Below, piece after piece: positions 1 to 7,940 of a DNA stretch of 64,000 nucleotides. Each line of letters starts with the position of its first letter. Within the stretch, counting starts at the first letter, position 1. The notes under the pieces are model-generated. The model saw only the letters and a program-made list of their open reading frames with translations, searched no databases and had not been told where the DNA came from. The position numbers and the translations under genes were made by a program. Source of the stretch: Flagellimonas oceanensis (GTDB taxonomy: Bacteria; Bacteroidota; Bacteroidia; Flavobacteriales; Flavobacteriaceae); contig NZ_RZNA01000052.1 in assembly GCF_003992595.1 (NCBI RefSeq), forward strand, positions 261,214 through 325,213, in the 5' to 3' direction.

Positions 1-63
1 AGTAGATTCAACTTTTGCTGATGGGCGCTATTTTTTGAAGGCAAAAACCAACTGGATGAGAAA
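1..63 (+). repeat. Block identical to 2679-2741 in the tandem paralogue
   Basis: Bases 1-63 match 2679-2741 exactly; the first mismatch is at 64 (c versus t). The left limit is unknown because it coincides with the window edge. Outside this block the two genes differ every few bases, so the block suggests recent gene conversion or unequal exchange. Confidence 0.85.
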
Positions 64-2122
64 CTTCAGTGATGGAAATGCATTCTTAAAGGAAATCAAG
101 GTTGTTAAATCCGACTTAGATGTCACCCAGGATCGGCTAAATTTCGAGAGTTTGGATATCCGGTTTTTTCCGGAGGGCGGCAAAATGGTGTCCGGAATAA
201 AAAACACCGTGGGGGTAAAAGTGGTCAATGGTAAGGGGCTGCCAGTAGAGGTGGGCAACCTCAGGATAGAGGATGGGTCCGGCATACAAATGGCATCGAT
301 CGAGGTCAATAATCAAGGTCTTGGAAAATTTGAAATAACTCCCAAATCCCGTTCCGATTATTTTGCCAAAATCAGAGTCTCTTCTGGAGAGGAAGTAAGT
401 TTTAAGTTGCCAAGATCAAATGCCAAGGGAATTAATCTGAATGTAGTTGATAATCCTTACAAAAAGGAAGTTTTGGTGCAAGTTGAAGCAAACGAGTTGG
501 CCATGAAGGATGGGGATGTAAGAACGAATTTGGTTTTGCACAAAGATGGTGAGATTATATCTCAACCGGTATTATTGACCAAGAACGGTAAAGTGTTCAG
601 TACTTATTTTGATAAGACAAAGCTAATGACTGGTGTAAATACACTTACCTTATTCGATATGGACAACAAGCCCATAGAGGAAAGGCAATTTTTTGTTTGG
701 AAAGGATTAGGGGAGCACAAAATTGAAACCGCAATAGGCCATTCTTCGCGGGCAAACGACTCGTTGGAAATTACTATAACGTCCAAGGTTCCTGAGGCCG
801 TGGGGTTGAGTGTATCCGTTTTTCCAATGGACACAAAAGTTTATAAGGGGGACGGAAATATGTACAATCAAATTTATCTGAGGCCTTATGTAAAGGAGGA
901 TATTCAAAACGATGGTTATTATTTTAACGATACCAACTATCAAAAGAAGTATGAGATGGATTTGCTCTTATTGACAGAGGGACACAGTAAATATGATTGG
1001 CATGCGATTTTGAAAGACCGGTTTGAAACAAAGTATAACCCAGTAGATGGAATTAATCTTTATGGTTTTTTAAATGAGGATTTGAAAAGGGAGAAAATTT
1101 TAGTGCATAAAACGATCGAGCATGAACTTAAGGAAATAGATCTATCATCCGGCCAAGATAAATTTTTGATCACCAATTTTTATCCTATCACTGGCGAGAG
1201 TATTTTCTTTTCCAAGATAGATGTTCGCGGTAAAATATCCAAGTTGAATATGTATGCCCGCTTATCCAACAATTATTTTTTGGATGAGAACATTGATGTT
1301 TCCGACCATAAAAAAAACGCCTTTCCCAAAACTAACATCTCAACCATAAAGGAAGGGAGTAAAGGTTTTAAATTACCAGATATAAGTTCAGAAGAAAAAC
1401 TTATTGCCTTGGATAACGTGACCATAACCGAGGAAAGTAAAATGGAAAAACAGGCTCGAGAGAATATAAGAGTTCCTCGATATTTGGCAAAAAAAATTAC
1501 GGTCGTGGACAAAGAAATGGCATTGACGTTCAATACTGTTGCAGAACTGTTGCGCTCCAAAGGCTACGAGGTAAGGGAGGATTTACAGGCCTTCGACGGT
1601 GGTAGCAATGCGTTTATTAGTAGGTTTCGCATAAGATCGCGCCGAGGTGCGGGAGTTAATATGTTTCTTGATGGTGCTTTACAGGTTAATCTGGATGTTT
1701 TTACACATATGCCATTAGTACAAGTAGAGAGTTTTTATATTGATAGGTTGTCTAGGTACATGGGGGCCAAGGGAGGTTTTCGCGAGACGATTTATATTTT
1801 CACAAGACGAGGTAAGGAATTGAATCTTACGCCTGGGCAAGACTTTATGTCCAGAAAATCTTTTGAATTTAAAGTGGACAAAGGGTTCGAAAAACAAAAG
1901 AACTTCTATAACCCGGAATTTACTTCTTTTACAGATACTGCTTTTAAGAATTTTGGTTTGATTCACTGGGAGCCTTGGATATGGATAGATGAAGATGACA
2001 GTTATACCTTGAAAATTCCTAACTATGGTTTCGATAACTTAAAGTTAGTTATTGAAGGAATGGGCAAGAACGGAAATGTGTTGTCCGAAATTAGGGTGTT
2101 GAACGTGGGTGATTCCAACTGA
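2..2122 (+). CDS. Macroglobulin-like/TonB-plug-domain secreted protein, 5'-truncated by window edge
   Basis: The reading frame is open to the first base of the window. It aligns from end to end with the complete paralogue immediately downstream, so about 107 N-terminal residues (signal peptide and most of the MG2-like domain) lie outside the window; it is not a pseudogene. The visible part is beta-rich. Near the C-terminus is a plug-like region (NTVAELLRSKGYEV, then YIDRLSRYMGAKGG and ETIYIFTRRG) like the plug of TonB-dependent receptors, but no beta-barrel follows. Such proteins recur in Flavobacteriia without a known role; an outer-membrane or periplasmic location is inferred. The first 63 visible bases are identical to the paralogue, while the remainder has clearly diverged. 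Confidence 0.8.
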   Translation, partial: VDSTFADGRYFLKAKTNWMRNFSDGNAFLKEIKVVKSDLDVTQDRLNFESLDIRFFPEGGKMVSGIKNTVGVKVVNGKGLPVEVGNLRIEDGSGIQMASIEVNNQGLGKFEITPKSRSDYFAKIRVSSGEEVSFKLPRSNAKGINLNVVDNPYKKEVLVQVEANELAMKDGDVRTNLVLHKDGEIISQPVLLTKNGKVFSTYFDKTKLMTGVNTLTLFDMDNKPIEERQFFVWKGLGEHKIETAIGHSSRANDSLEITITSKVPEAVGLSVSVFPMDTKVYKGDGNMYNQIYLRPYVKEDIQNDGYYFNDTNYQKKYEMDLLLLTEGHSKYDWHAILKDRFETKYNPVDGINLYGFLNEDLKREKILVHKTIEHELKEIDLSSGQDKFLITNFYPITGESIFFSKIDVRGKISKLNMYARLSNNYFLDENIDVSDHKKNAFPKTNISTIKEGSKGFKLPDISSEEKLIALDNVTITEESKMEKQARENIRVPRYLAKKITVVDKEMALTFNTVAELLRSKGYEVREDLQAFDGGSNAFISRFRIRSRRGAGVNMFLDGALQVNLDVFTHMPLVQVESFYIDRLSRYMGAKGGFRETIYIFTRRGKELNLTPGQDFMSRKSFEFKVDKGFEKQKNFYNPEFTSFTDTAFKNFGLIHWEPWIWIDEDDSYTLKIPNYGFDNLKLVIEGMGKNGNVLSEIRVLNVGDSN

Positions 2123-2299
2123 AAATCCATTTTTTCAATAGGTTTTTGCCTTTAATTGTGCTACTGGTAAAGGTTTGCATGGCAAAGTGTTTTTAGGCTT
2201 TTAATTTTAAAAACTTTTATTGATCAGATGTTCTAGTAGTAATTTTTTGGAAGGACAAGCTTAAACATTAATGGTTTCGTCAAATTTTATTTATGTATC

Positions 2300-2320
2300 T
2301 TCTTGATTTAAAATCAAGAA
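2300..2320. promoter_or_regulatory. Perfect 21-bp inverted repeat upstream of the second plug-domain gene
   Basis: Arms TTCTTGATTT (2300-2309) and AAATCAAGAA (2311-2320) flank one central base, about 40 bases before the start codon at 2362. There is no T-run directly after it, so an operator or a leader hairpin is more likely than a terminator. The binding protein is unknown. Confidence 0.4.
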
Positions 2321-2361
2321 ACAGATTTTAGTGTTTCACTAACCATAATAATTATTCAGAA

Positions 2362-4803
2362 ATGCGAGAATATAAACCGCTATTTTATATAGTATCCTTA
2401 CTATTCTTAATAAACACACTTAATGCCCAAAACCAAATAGAAGATAGTTACCAAGAATATTTCCAAGCACCTAGAGAGGTGGTGTACCTACATGTAAGTA
2501 AGGATATATTTCTTCCCGAGGAAGAGATATGGTTCAAAGGGTATCTGTACGATCAAAAAAACGCTAAACCATCAAAAATTTCAAAAACCATCAATGTAGG
2601 GGTTTATGATAGTACAGGTGTCCTAAAAAAGGAACAGCTTTACTATTTGAATGATGGCTTTTTCAAGGGAAGTGTGAAAGTAGATTCAACTTTTGCTGAT
2701 GGGCGCTATTTTTTGAAGGCAAAAACCAACTGGATGAGAAATTTCAATGATGGAAACTCATTTTTTAAAGAGTTTTTGGTAGTCAAATCAGACTTTCAAG
2801 TTAAGGGGAAATCCCAAGATGTGAATAAAATTGATTTTCAGTTTTTGCCAGAGGGAGGTAATCTGGTAGCCGGTATTAAAAATATCGTGGGAGTTAAAGC
2901 CCTAGATCACATGAACAGGCCTTTGCAGCTAAAGAATATTAAAGTTGTAGACGAACAGGGGAAACAAGTGGCGTTGATGGAAACCAATGGCCGTGGTCTT
3001 GGAAAATTTGAAATCACACCTGATTCTGATGTTATCTATACTGCCAAAGTAAAAATACCTTCTGGAGATGAAGTCAGTATGAGGGTACCTATGATTTACC
3101 CTAAGGGAATCAATCTTAATGTAATCGACAATCCCTACAAGAATCAGGTTTTGGTGGAAGTTCAAGCCAATGATTTAGCAATGGAGGATGGAGCGGTCAA
3201 AACCAAATTGGTTTTACACAAGGAGGGAGAAATCATATCCAAACCAATCTTGTTGTCAAGAAACTCTAAAATTCATACAACCTATTTTGACAAGACCAAA
3301 TTGATGAAAGGTGTAAATATCCTTACTCTATTTGACGAAAAGGACAATCCCATAGAAGAAAGGCAATTTTTCGTATGGAAAGGCATAGGGAAGAATAGTG
3401 TAGAAATCGATATGGATTACGCTCTTCAATCAAATGAAGATTTGGAAATTACGATAAACTCCAAAGCCTTAGAACCTATGGGGCTTAGTGTTTCTGTTTT
3501 GCCTGTTAGTACAAAGGTTCATAACGGAAAAAGTAACATTTACGAACAATTATACCTAAGACCGTATGTGAAAGGTGCCATCCATGATGCAGGTTATTAT
3601 TTCAGGGATGTCAACAATCAAAAGAAATATGAGATGGACCTGCTTTTGCTTACTCAAGGTTTGAGCAAGTACGATTGGAATGAGATAGCGAACGAAGAGG
3701 AATTTAAGACCACTCATAATCCTATATATGGATTGAACCTGTATGGTTTTTTAAATGAAGATTTGAAGAGAGACAATATATTGATCCATAAATCTATTGA
3801 GCATGAGCCGACGGAAATAAAGTTGTCCCCCGGTCAACGTAAATTTTTGGTAACCAATTTTTACCCAATAAATGGAGAAAGTATCTTCTTCTCTAGAAAG
3901 AAAGGTAGTGGCAAGTTGTCCAGATTGAACATGTACGCTCGTTTGTCTACCGCCTATTTTCTTGAGAACGAAATCGATATTTCCAGCTATGAAAAGATAA
4001 ATATGTTTGAAAAGGGCAACAATATAATATATGGTGATGACAACGATTTTGAATTGCCAGAACTAACCCCGGATGGATCTTTGATTGCCCTGGATAATGT
4101 TACTGTTACAGAGGAAAGTAAAATGGAAAAAGAGGCCAGGAACAATTTGCGGGTGCCAAGATATTTGGCGAACAAGATTACCATTGTGGATGAAGAATTG
4201 GCCAGAACATTTGGTACCATTGGAGAGTTATTAAGATCTAAAGGTTATGAGGTGTTGGAAGAACTTCAGGCATATGATGGCGGCAGCAATGAATTCATTA
4301 GCAGGGTCAAAATAAAATCACGGCGCGGTGCTTGGGTTAATGTTTTTTTGGACGATGTCTTGCAGCTGAATTTGGATGTGCTTTACAAAATGCCCTTAAC
4401 ACATGTGGAGAGTTTTTATATAGATAGATTATCCAAGTATATGGGGGCAAAAGCAGGGCACAAGGAAACGATATACATTTTTTTGAGACGTGGTGCGGAG
4501 CTAAATCTCACGCCGGGCCAAGATTTTCTGTCCAAAAAATCCTTTAGATTCAATGTGGAAAGAGGATTCGAAAAGCAAAAGGAATTTTATAACCCAGATT
4601 TCACCTCATTTAGGGATTCAGCTTTTGGAAATTTCGGGTTGATTCATTGGGAGCCAATGGTGTGGGTAGATAAGGATAACAACTATAAATTTACAATTCC
4701 CGACTACGGTTATGATAAGTTAAAGGTTGTCATAGAAGGGATGGGAGAAAATGGTAGTATATTCTCTGAGATAAAAATATTGGATACTACAATGTCCAAC
4801 TAA
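2362..4803 (+). CDS. Macroglobulin-like/TonB-plug-domain secreted protein, full-length paralogue
   Basis: This 813-residue protein has a signal peptide at about residues 1-22 (hydrophobic core, then NA before QNQ). Next comes an MG2-like beta domain at about 28-135 with the pattern REVVYLHVSKDIFLPEEEIW, then further beta-rich sequence, and a plug-like domain at about 570-725 (FGTIGELLRSKGYEV, YIDRLSKYMGAK, ETIYIFLRRGAELN). There is no C-terminal barrel, so it should not transport by itself. It is the tandem copy of the gene ending at 2122. It ends tail to tail with lptB, the two stop codons overlapping at 4800-4803. Function is not known; a surface or periplasmic structural role is an inference. 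Confidence 0.8.
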   Translation: MREYKPLFYIVSLLFLINTLNAQNQIEDSYQEYFQAPREVVYLHVSKDIFLPEEEIWFKGYLYDQKNAKPSKISKTINVGVYDSTGVLKKEQLYYLNDGFFKGSVKVDSTFADGRYFLKAKTNWMRNFNDGNSFFKEFLVVKSDFQVKGKSQDVNKIDFQFLPEGGNLVAGIKNIVGVKALDHMNRPLQLKNIKVVDEQGKQVALMETNGRGLGKFEITPDSDVIYTAKVKIPSGDEVSMRVPMIYPKGINLNVIDNPYKNQVLVEVQANDLAMEDGAVKTKLVLHKEGEIISKPILLSRNSKIHTTYFDKTKLMKGVNILTLFDEKDNPIEERQFFVWKGIGKNSVEIDMDYALQSNEDLEITINSKALEPMGLSVSVLPVSTKVHNGKSNIYEQLYLRPYVKGAIHDAGYYFRDVNNQKKYEMDLLLLTQGLSKYDWNEIANEEEFKTTHNPIYGLNLYGFLNEDLKRDNILIHKSIEHEPTEIKLSPGQRKFLVTNFYPINGESIFFSRKKGSGKLSRLNMYARLSTAYFLENEIDISSYEKINMFEKGNNIIYGDDNDFELPELTPDGSLIALDNVTVTEESKMEKEARNNLRVPRYLANKITIVDEELARTFGTIGELLRSKGYEVLEELQAYDGGSNEFISRVKIKSRRGAWVNVFLDDVLQLNLDVLYKMPLTHVESFYIDRLSKYMGAKAGHKETIYIFLRRGAELNLTPGQDFLSKKSFRFNVERGFEKQKEFYNPDFTSFRDSAFGNFGLIHWEPMVWVDKDNNYKFTIPDYGYDKLKVVIEGMGENGSIFSEIKILDTTMSN

Positions 4804-5540
4804 AAATCCAATTTCTTTTTACGGAGCTCAAAGTTCTGGCCCAGGTACACTTTTCTTACCATTTCGTCCACGGCAAGTTCTTCAGGTTCTCCCGCTTTTA
4901 GAATGCCGCCTTCGAACATTAGGTAAGAACGTTCCGTAATGGCCAAGGTTTCCTGCACGTTGTGGTCGGTGATCAAAATACCAATGTTTTTGTTCTTTAA
5001 TTGGGCCACAATACGCTGAATGTCCTCAACCGCTACGGGGTCAACTCCCGCAAAAGGCTCATCCAATAGAATAAATTTAGGGTCGGTGGCCAGGGCACGG
5101 GCTATCTCGGTACGTCGGCGTTCACCACCAGAGAGCAAATCGCCACGGTTTTTACGGATATGTCCAAGACCGAACTCATCAATCAGAGACTCCATCTTCA
5201 TGTGTTGCTCCTTTTTGCTCAAATTGGTAAGCTGCAGTACGCTCAAAATGTTCTTCTCGATACTCAACTTTCGGAAAACGGATGCTTCCTGTGCCAAATA
5301 GCCGATACCGTGCTGTGCCCTCTTGTACATAGGGAAGCTGGTAATGTTGGTGCCATCCAGGTAGATGTTCCCGCCATTGGGCTTTATCAAACCAACGATC
5401 ATGTAGAACGAAGTGGTTTTTCCAGCTCCATTGGGACCTAAAAGTCCAACGATTTCACCTTGGTTTACTTCTAGGGAAATGCCCTTTACCACTTTTCGGC
5501 CACGGTAGGCCTTCATTATATTTTCTGCGCGTAGCTTCAT
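4800..5540 (-). CDS. lptB: LPS export ABC transporter ATP-binding protein LptB
   Basis: This 246-residue ABC ATPase has Walker A GPNGAGKT at 35-42, signature LSGGERRR at about 138 and Walker B FILLDEPFAGVDP at about 156. The segment following the signature and the length match LptB, which powers LPS extraction from the inner membrane by LptFG towards LptC/LptA. It is the last gene of a minus-strand group kdsD-tatC-AhpD-like-lptB, but a -7 box 10 bases before the start suggests its own promoter as well. An OstA-like LptA protein is encoded elsewhere in the window (28104-29807). Confidence 0.93.
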   Translation of the reverse strand: MKLRAENIMKAYRGRKVVKGISLEVNQGEIVGLLGPNGAGKTTSFYMIVGLIKPNGGNIYLDGTNITSFPMYKRAQHGIGYLAQEASVFRKLSIEKNILSVLQLTNLSKKEQHMKMESLIDEFGLGHIRKNRGDLLSGGERRRTEIARALATDPKFILLDEPFAGVDPVAVEDIQRIVAQLKNKNIGILITDHNVQETLAITERSYLMFEGGILKAGEPEELAVDEMVRKVYLGQNFELRKKKLDF

Positions 5541-5550
5541 AGGAATGTGC

Positions 5551-5558
5551 CAAAACTA
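5551..5558 (-). promoter_or_regulatory. -7 promoter box of lptB
   Basis: On the minus strand the bases read TAGTTTTG, fitting the Bacteroidota -7 consensus TAnnTTTG. The box ends 10 bases before the lptB ATG, implying a very short leader. No good -33 TTG is seen at the right distance. Confidence 0.45.
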
Positions 5559-5597
5559 AACATATTCTTGGTCCGGCGTATGGTCTTTTGGATTTTT

Positions 5598-5948
5598 TTA
5601 AGCTTCGCTTTCCTCGATGTCCTCCCAATATTCGTAGGCACGACGCAAGTGTGGAATTACAATGGTTCCACCCACTAAAGTGGCTATGCCCAAGGTCTCC
5701 ATCACTTCTTCTTTGTTGGCACCAGCTTCTTTGGAACTTTCCAAATGGTATTTTACACAGTCATCGCAGCGTAGTACTGCAGAGGCCACCAATCCCAATA
5801 GTTCTTTGGTCTTCACGTCCAAAGCCCCTTCCATAAAGGCATTGGTGTCCAGGTTGAATATACGTTTGATCAGCTTGTTGTTCTCAGCAAGCAACTTATC
5901 GTTCATTTTGGCACGATAAGCATTGAACTCTTCTACTTTATTTGGCAT
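5598..5948 (-). CDS. AhpD-like carboxymuconolactone decarboxylase-family protein
   Basis: This all-helical 116-residue protein carries the AhpD-type motif E-x11-CxxC-x3-H (E49, C61-D-D-C64, H68). Proteins of this family act as thiol oxidoreductases that use the CxxC pair for peroxide or disulfide chemistry; true carboxymuconolactone decarboxylases lack the pair, so a redox role is preferred. The start overlaps the end of tatC by 11 bases, so the two genes are probably co-transcribed. The partner reductant and substrate are not visible. Confidence 0.85.
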   Translation of the reverse strand: MPNKVEEFNAYRAKMNDKLLAENNKLIKRIFNLDTNAFMEGALDVKTKELLGLVASAVLRCDDCVKYHLESSKEAGANKEEVMETLGIATLVGGTIVIPHLRRAYEYWEDIEESEA

Positions 5949-6780
5949 TTTTTCTTGCTTTCTCTTTTCTTTCTTCTTTTCTGACTACCATTCTCGAAAT
6001 GAAAATACTTACCTGGTACAACACAAGAACGGGTATACACACAATGATTTGACTTGTAATATCCGGCGGTGTGATGATTGCAGATAGTATTAGGATGATC
6101 ACCAAGGCTATTTTTCTGTATTTCTTTAAGATTTCGGGAGTTACCAACCCTACTTTGGTCAAAAAGAAAATAACAATGGGCAATTCAAACATGATACCAC
6201 AGGCGATTACAGAGGCCCTTACCGTTCCGATGTAGGAGGCAAGGTCGATTTCGTTCAATACTTCCTTGCTTACTTGGTACGACCCCAAAAAGTTGATGGA
6301 CAATGGGGCAACGATGTAATATCCGAAAAGTACCCCTAGGAAGAACAATCCAGAGGCGGTAATGATGAACCCGCGGGAATGCTTTCTTTCGTTTTCGTAA
6401 AGCCCTGGACTGATGAATTTCCACAACTCCCACAAAATGTATGGGAAACCAAGAATGACGCCCGCCCAGATGGATGTCCAAATGTGTGCGGAAAACTGTC
6501 CTGCCATCAATCTACTCTGAATGGTAAATGGAATGGTATCACCACAAAATTCGGAATCCACTCCGAAGAACTTTCCAATATTGCAAAAGAACTGATAGGT
6601 TGGGAAGTCCATGTTCTTGGGTCCGAACAGTATCGTATCAAAAATAAAGCCCCTGAATACAAAGGCCATACAGGCAATGATAACAACTGCCAAGGTGGAG
6701 CGCACCAAATGCCAACGTAACTCTTCCAAATGGTCCAAAAAGGACATTTCATCCGGATTTTTTCTCTCTTTTTTAGCCAT
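5938..6780 (-). CDS. tatC: Twin-arginine translocase subunit TatC
   Basis: This 280-residue integral membrane protein has the conserved TatC N-terminus (SFLDHLEELRWHLVRS at about 14-29), six predicted membrane helices and the segment FPYILWELWKFISPGLYENE in its middle. TatC binds twin-arginine signal peptides and, with TatA, moves folded proteins across the inner membrane. No tatA is present in the window. The start codon overlaps the kdsD stop in the arrangement TAATG, showing translational coupling. The charged C-terminal tail (RKEERKEKARKNAK) is cytoplasmic. Confidence 0.95.
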   Translation of the reverse strand: MAKKERKNPDEMSFLDHLEELRWHLVRSTLAVVIIACMAFVFRGFIFDTILFGPKNMDFPTYQFFCNIGKFFGVDSEFCGDTIPFTIQSRLMAGQFSAHIWTSIWAGVILGFPYILWELWKFISPGLYENERKHSRGFIITASGLFFLGVLFGYYIVAPLSINFLGSYQVSKEVLNEIDLASYIGTVRASVIACGIMFELPIVIFFLTKVGLVTPEILKKYRKIALVIILILSAIITPPDITSQIIVCIPVLVLYQVSIFISRMVVRKEERKEKARKNAK

Positions 6781-7745
6781 TATAGGATTCCCTCGTTTAT
6801 AAGGTTATGGAGGTGGACCACGCCTGCGTAGTTGTCCCCGTCAAAGGCCAACAATTGGGATATGCTCTTTTCCTGCAATAGTTTTAATGCTTTTACGGCC
6901 AACGTATCCACAGCTATTGTCTTAGGATTGGACGTCATAATATCCTTTGCGGTAAGTCCACTTATATTGTCATATTTGCTCAACATTCTTCGCACGTCAC
7001 CATCGGTAACGATACCAACTACCTTCCCTTGGTCAAGTACAGCGGTAACGCCCAGCATTTTTTCGGATATCTCCATAATCACATCTTTTACCTTGGCATT
7101 GATATCCACTTGTGGTTTTTGATTGTTCACCACAATATCGGCGACGCGCAAATATAGTTTCTTTCCCAAAGCGCCGCCAGGATGGTATTTGGCAAAATCC
7201 GAACTGCTGAATCCCTTAAGTTCCAAAAGGCATATGGCAAGTGCATCGCCCATGGACATTTGTGCGGATGTACTCGTGGTAGGTGCCAAATTATTGGGGC
7301 ACGCTTCTTTTTCCACAAAGGTGTTCAGAACAAAATCGGCCTGTTTGGCCAATACGGAATCCATGTTGCCCGTGATGCCGATGAGTTTATGGTTGCCCAC
7401 TTTGATCAATGGAAGCAAAGCTTTGATCTCCGGGGTGTTGCCGCTCTGCGACAAGCAGATGACCACATCGTTTTGTTGGATGGTTCCCAGATCGCCATGA
7501 ATGGCATCAGCGGCGTGCATAAAAATGGCCGGGGTTCCCGTGGAGTTCAATGTGGCCACAATTTTGGAGGCCACGATGGCGCTTTTCCCGACACCGGAAA
7601 CAATGACTCTTCCATCGGATTCCAGGATATGCTGTACGGCATGTGCAAATTGGTCATCTAGCAGACCAATCAAATTCGCTACGGCCTTGCTCTCGATTTC
7701 GAGGGTCCGTTTTGCTATGTTTAAAATTGACTTAATGTCGCTCAA
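6780..7745 (-). CDS. kdsD: Arabinose-5-phosphate isomerase (KpsF/GutQ/KdsD family)
   Basis: This 321-residue protein has an SIS sugar-isomerase domain (about 30-200, with SGVGKSAIVASKIVATLNSTG and CLSQSGNTPEI) followed by two CBS domains (about 205-320). It converts ribulose 5-phosphate to arabinose 5-phosphate, the first step towards Kdo for LPS, which suits its place in a group with lptB. The only start matching the family N-terminus is TTG at 7743-7745 (SDIKSILNIAKR follows); no ATG lies upstream in frame before a stop. The TTG start probably lowers translation. Confidence 0.9.
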   Translation of the reverse strand: MSDIKSILNIAKRTLEIESKAVANLIGLLDDQFAHAVQHILESDGRVIVSGVGKSAIVASKIVATLNSTGTPAIFMHAADAIHGDLGTIQQNDVVICLSQSGNTPEIKALLPLIKVGNHKLIGITGNMDSVLAKQADFVLNTFVEKEACPNNLAPTTSTSAQMSMGDALAICLLELKGFSSSDFAKYHPGGALGKKLYLRVADIVVNNQKPQVDINAKVKDVIMEISEKMLGVTAVLDQGKVVGIVTDGDVRRMLSKYDNISGLTAKDIMTSNPKTIAVDTLAVKALKLLQEKSISQLLAFDGDNYAGVVHLHNLINEGIL

Positions 7746-7940
7746 AGTATAATAAAGTAATAAACCGATTAACTGATTGCATTCCTAAAAGAATGTCTTA
7801 TATTTAAGATTACAAAACTAATCAAACTATCTTTTACAGACTATTATGGAAGTGAGAATAGATTCTTCTGTAATTGATTGGTTAAAATAAAAGCTTCAAC
7901 TGCCTTTTAGGCTGCTTGTTATTAATTGAAAAATGCGGAA

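Noticed and set aside
1..2122. First plug-domain gene as a 5'-deleted pseudogene
   Set aside because: The frame is open to base 1 and matches the paralogue at the same point, so the missing part is simply outside the window.
7846..7890. A 14-codon open frame in the kdsD-recQ gap
   Set aside because: Very short, no promoter box or conserved pattern; nothing supports translation.
7926..7940. TTG at 7926 as the recQ start
   Set aside because: ATG 7941 in the same frame fits the family N-terminus; five extra residues have no support.
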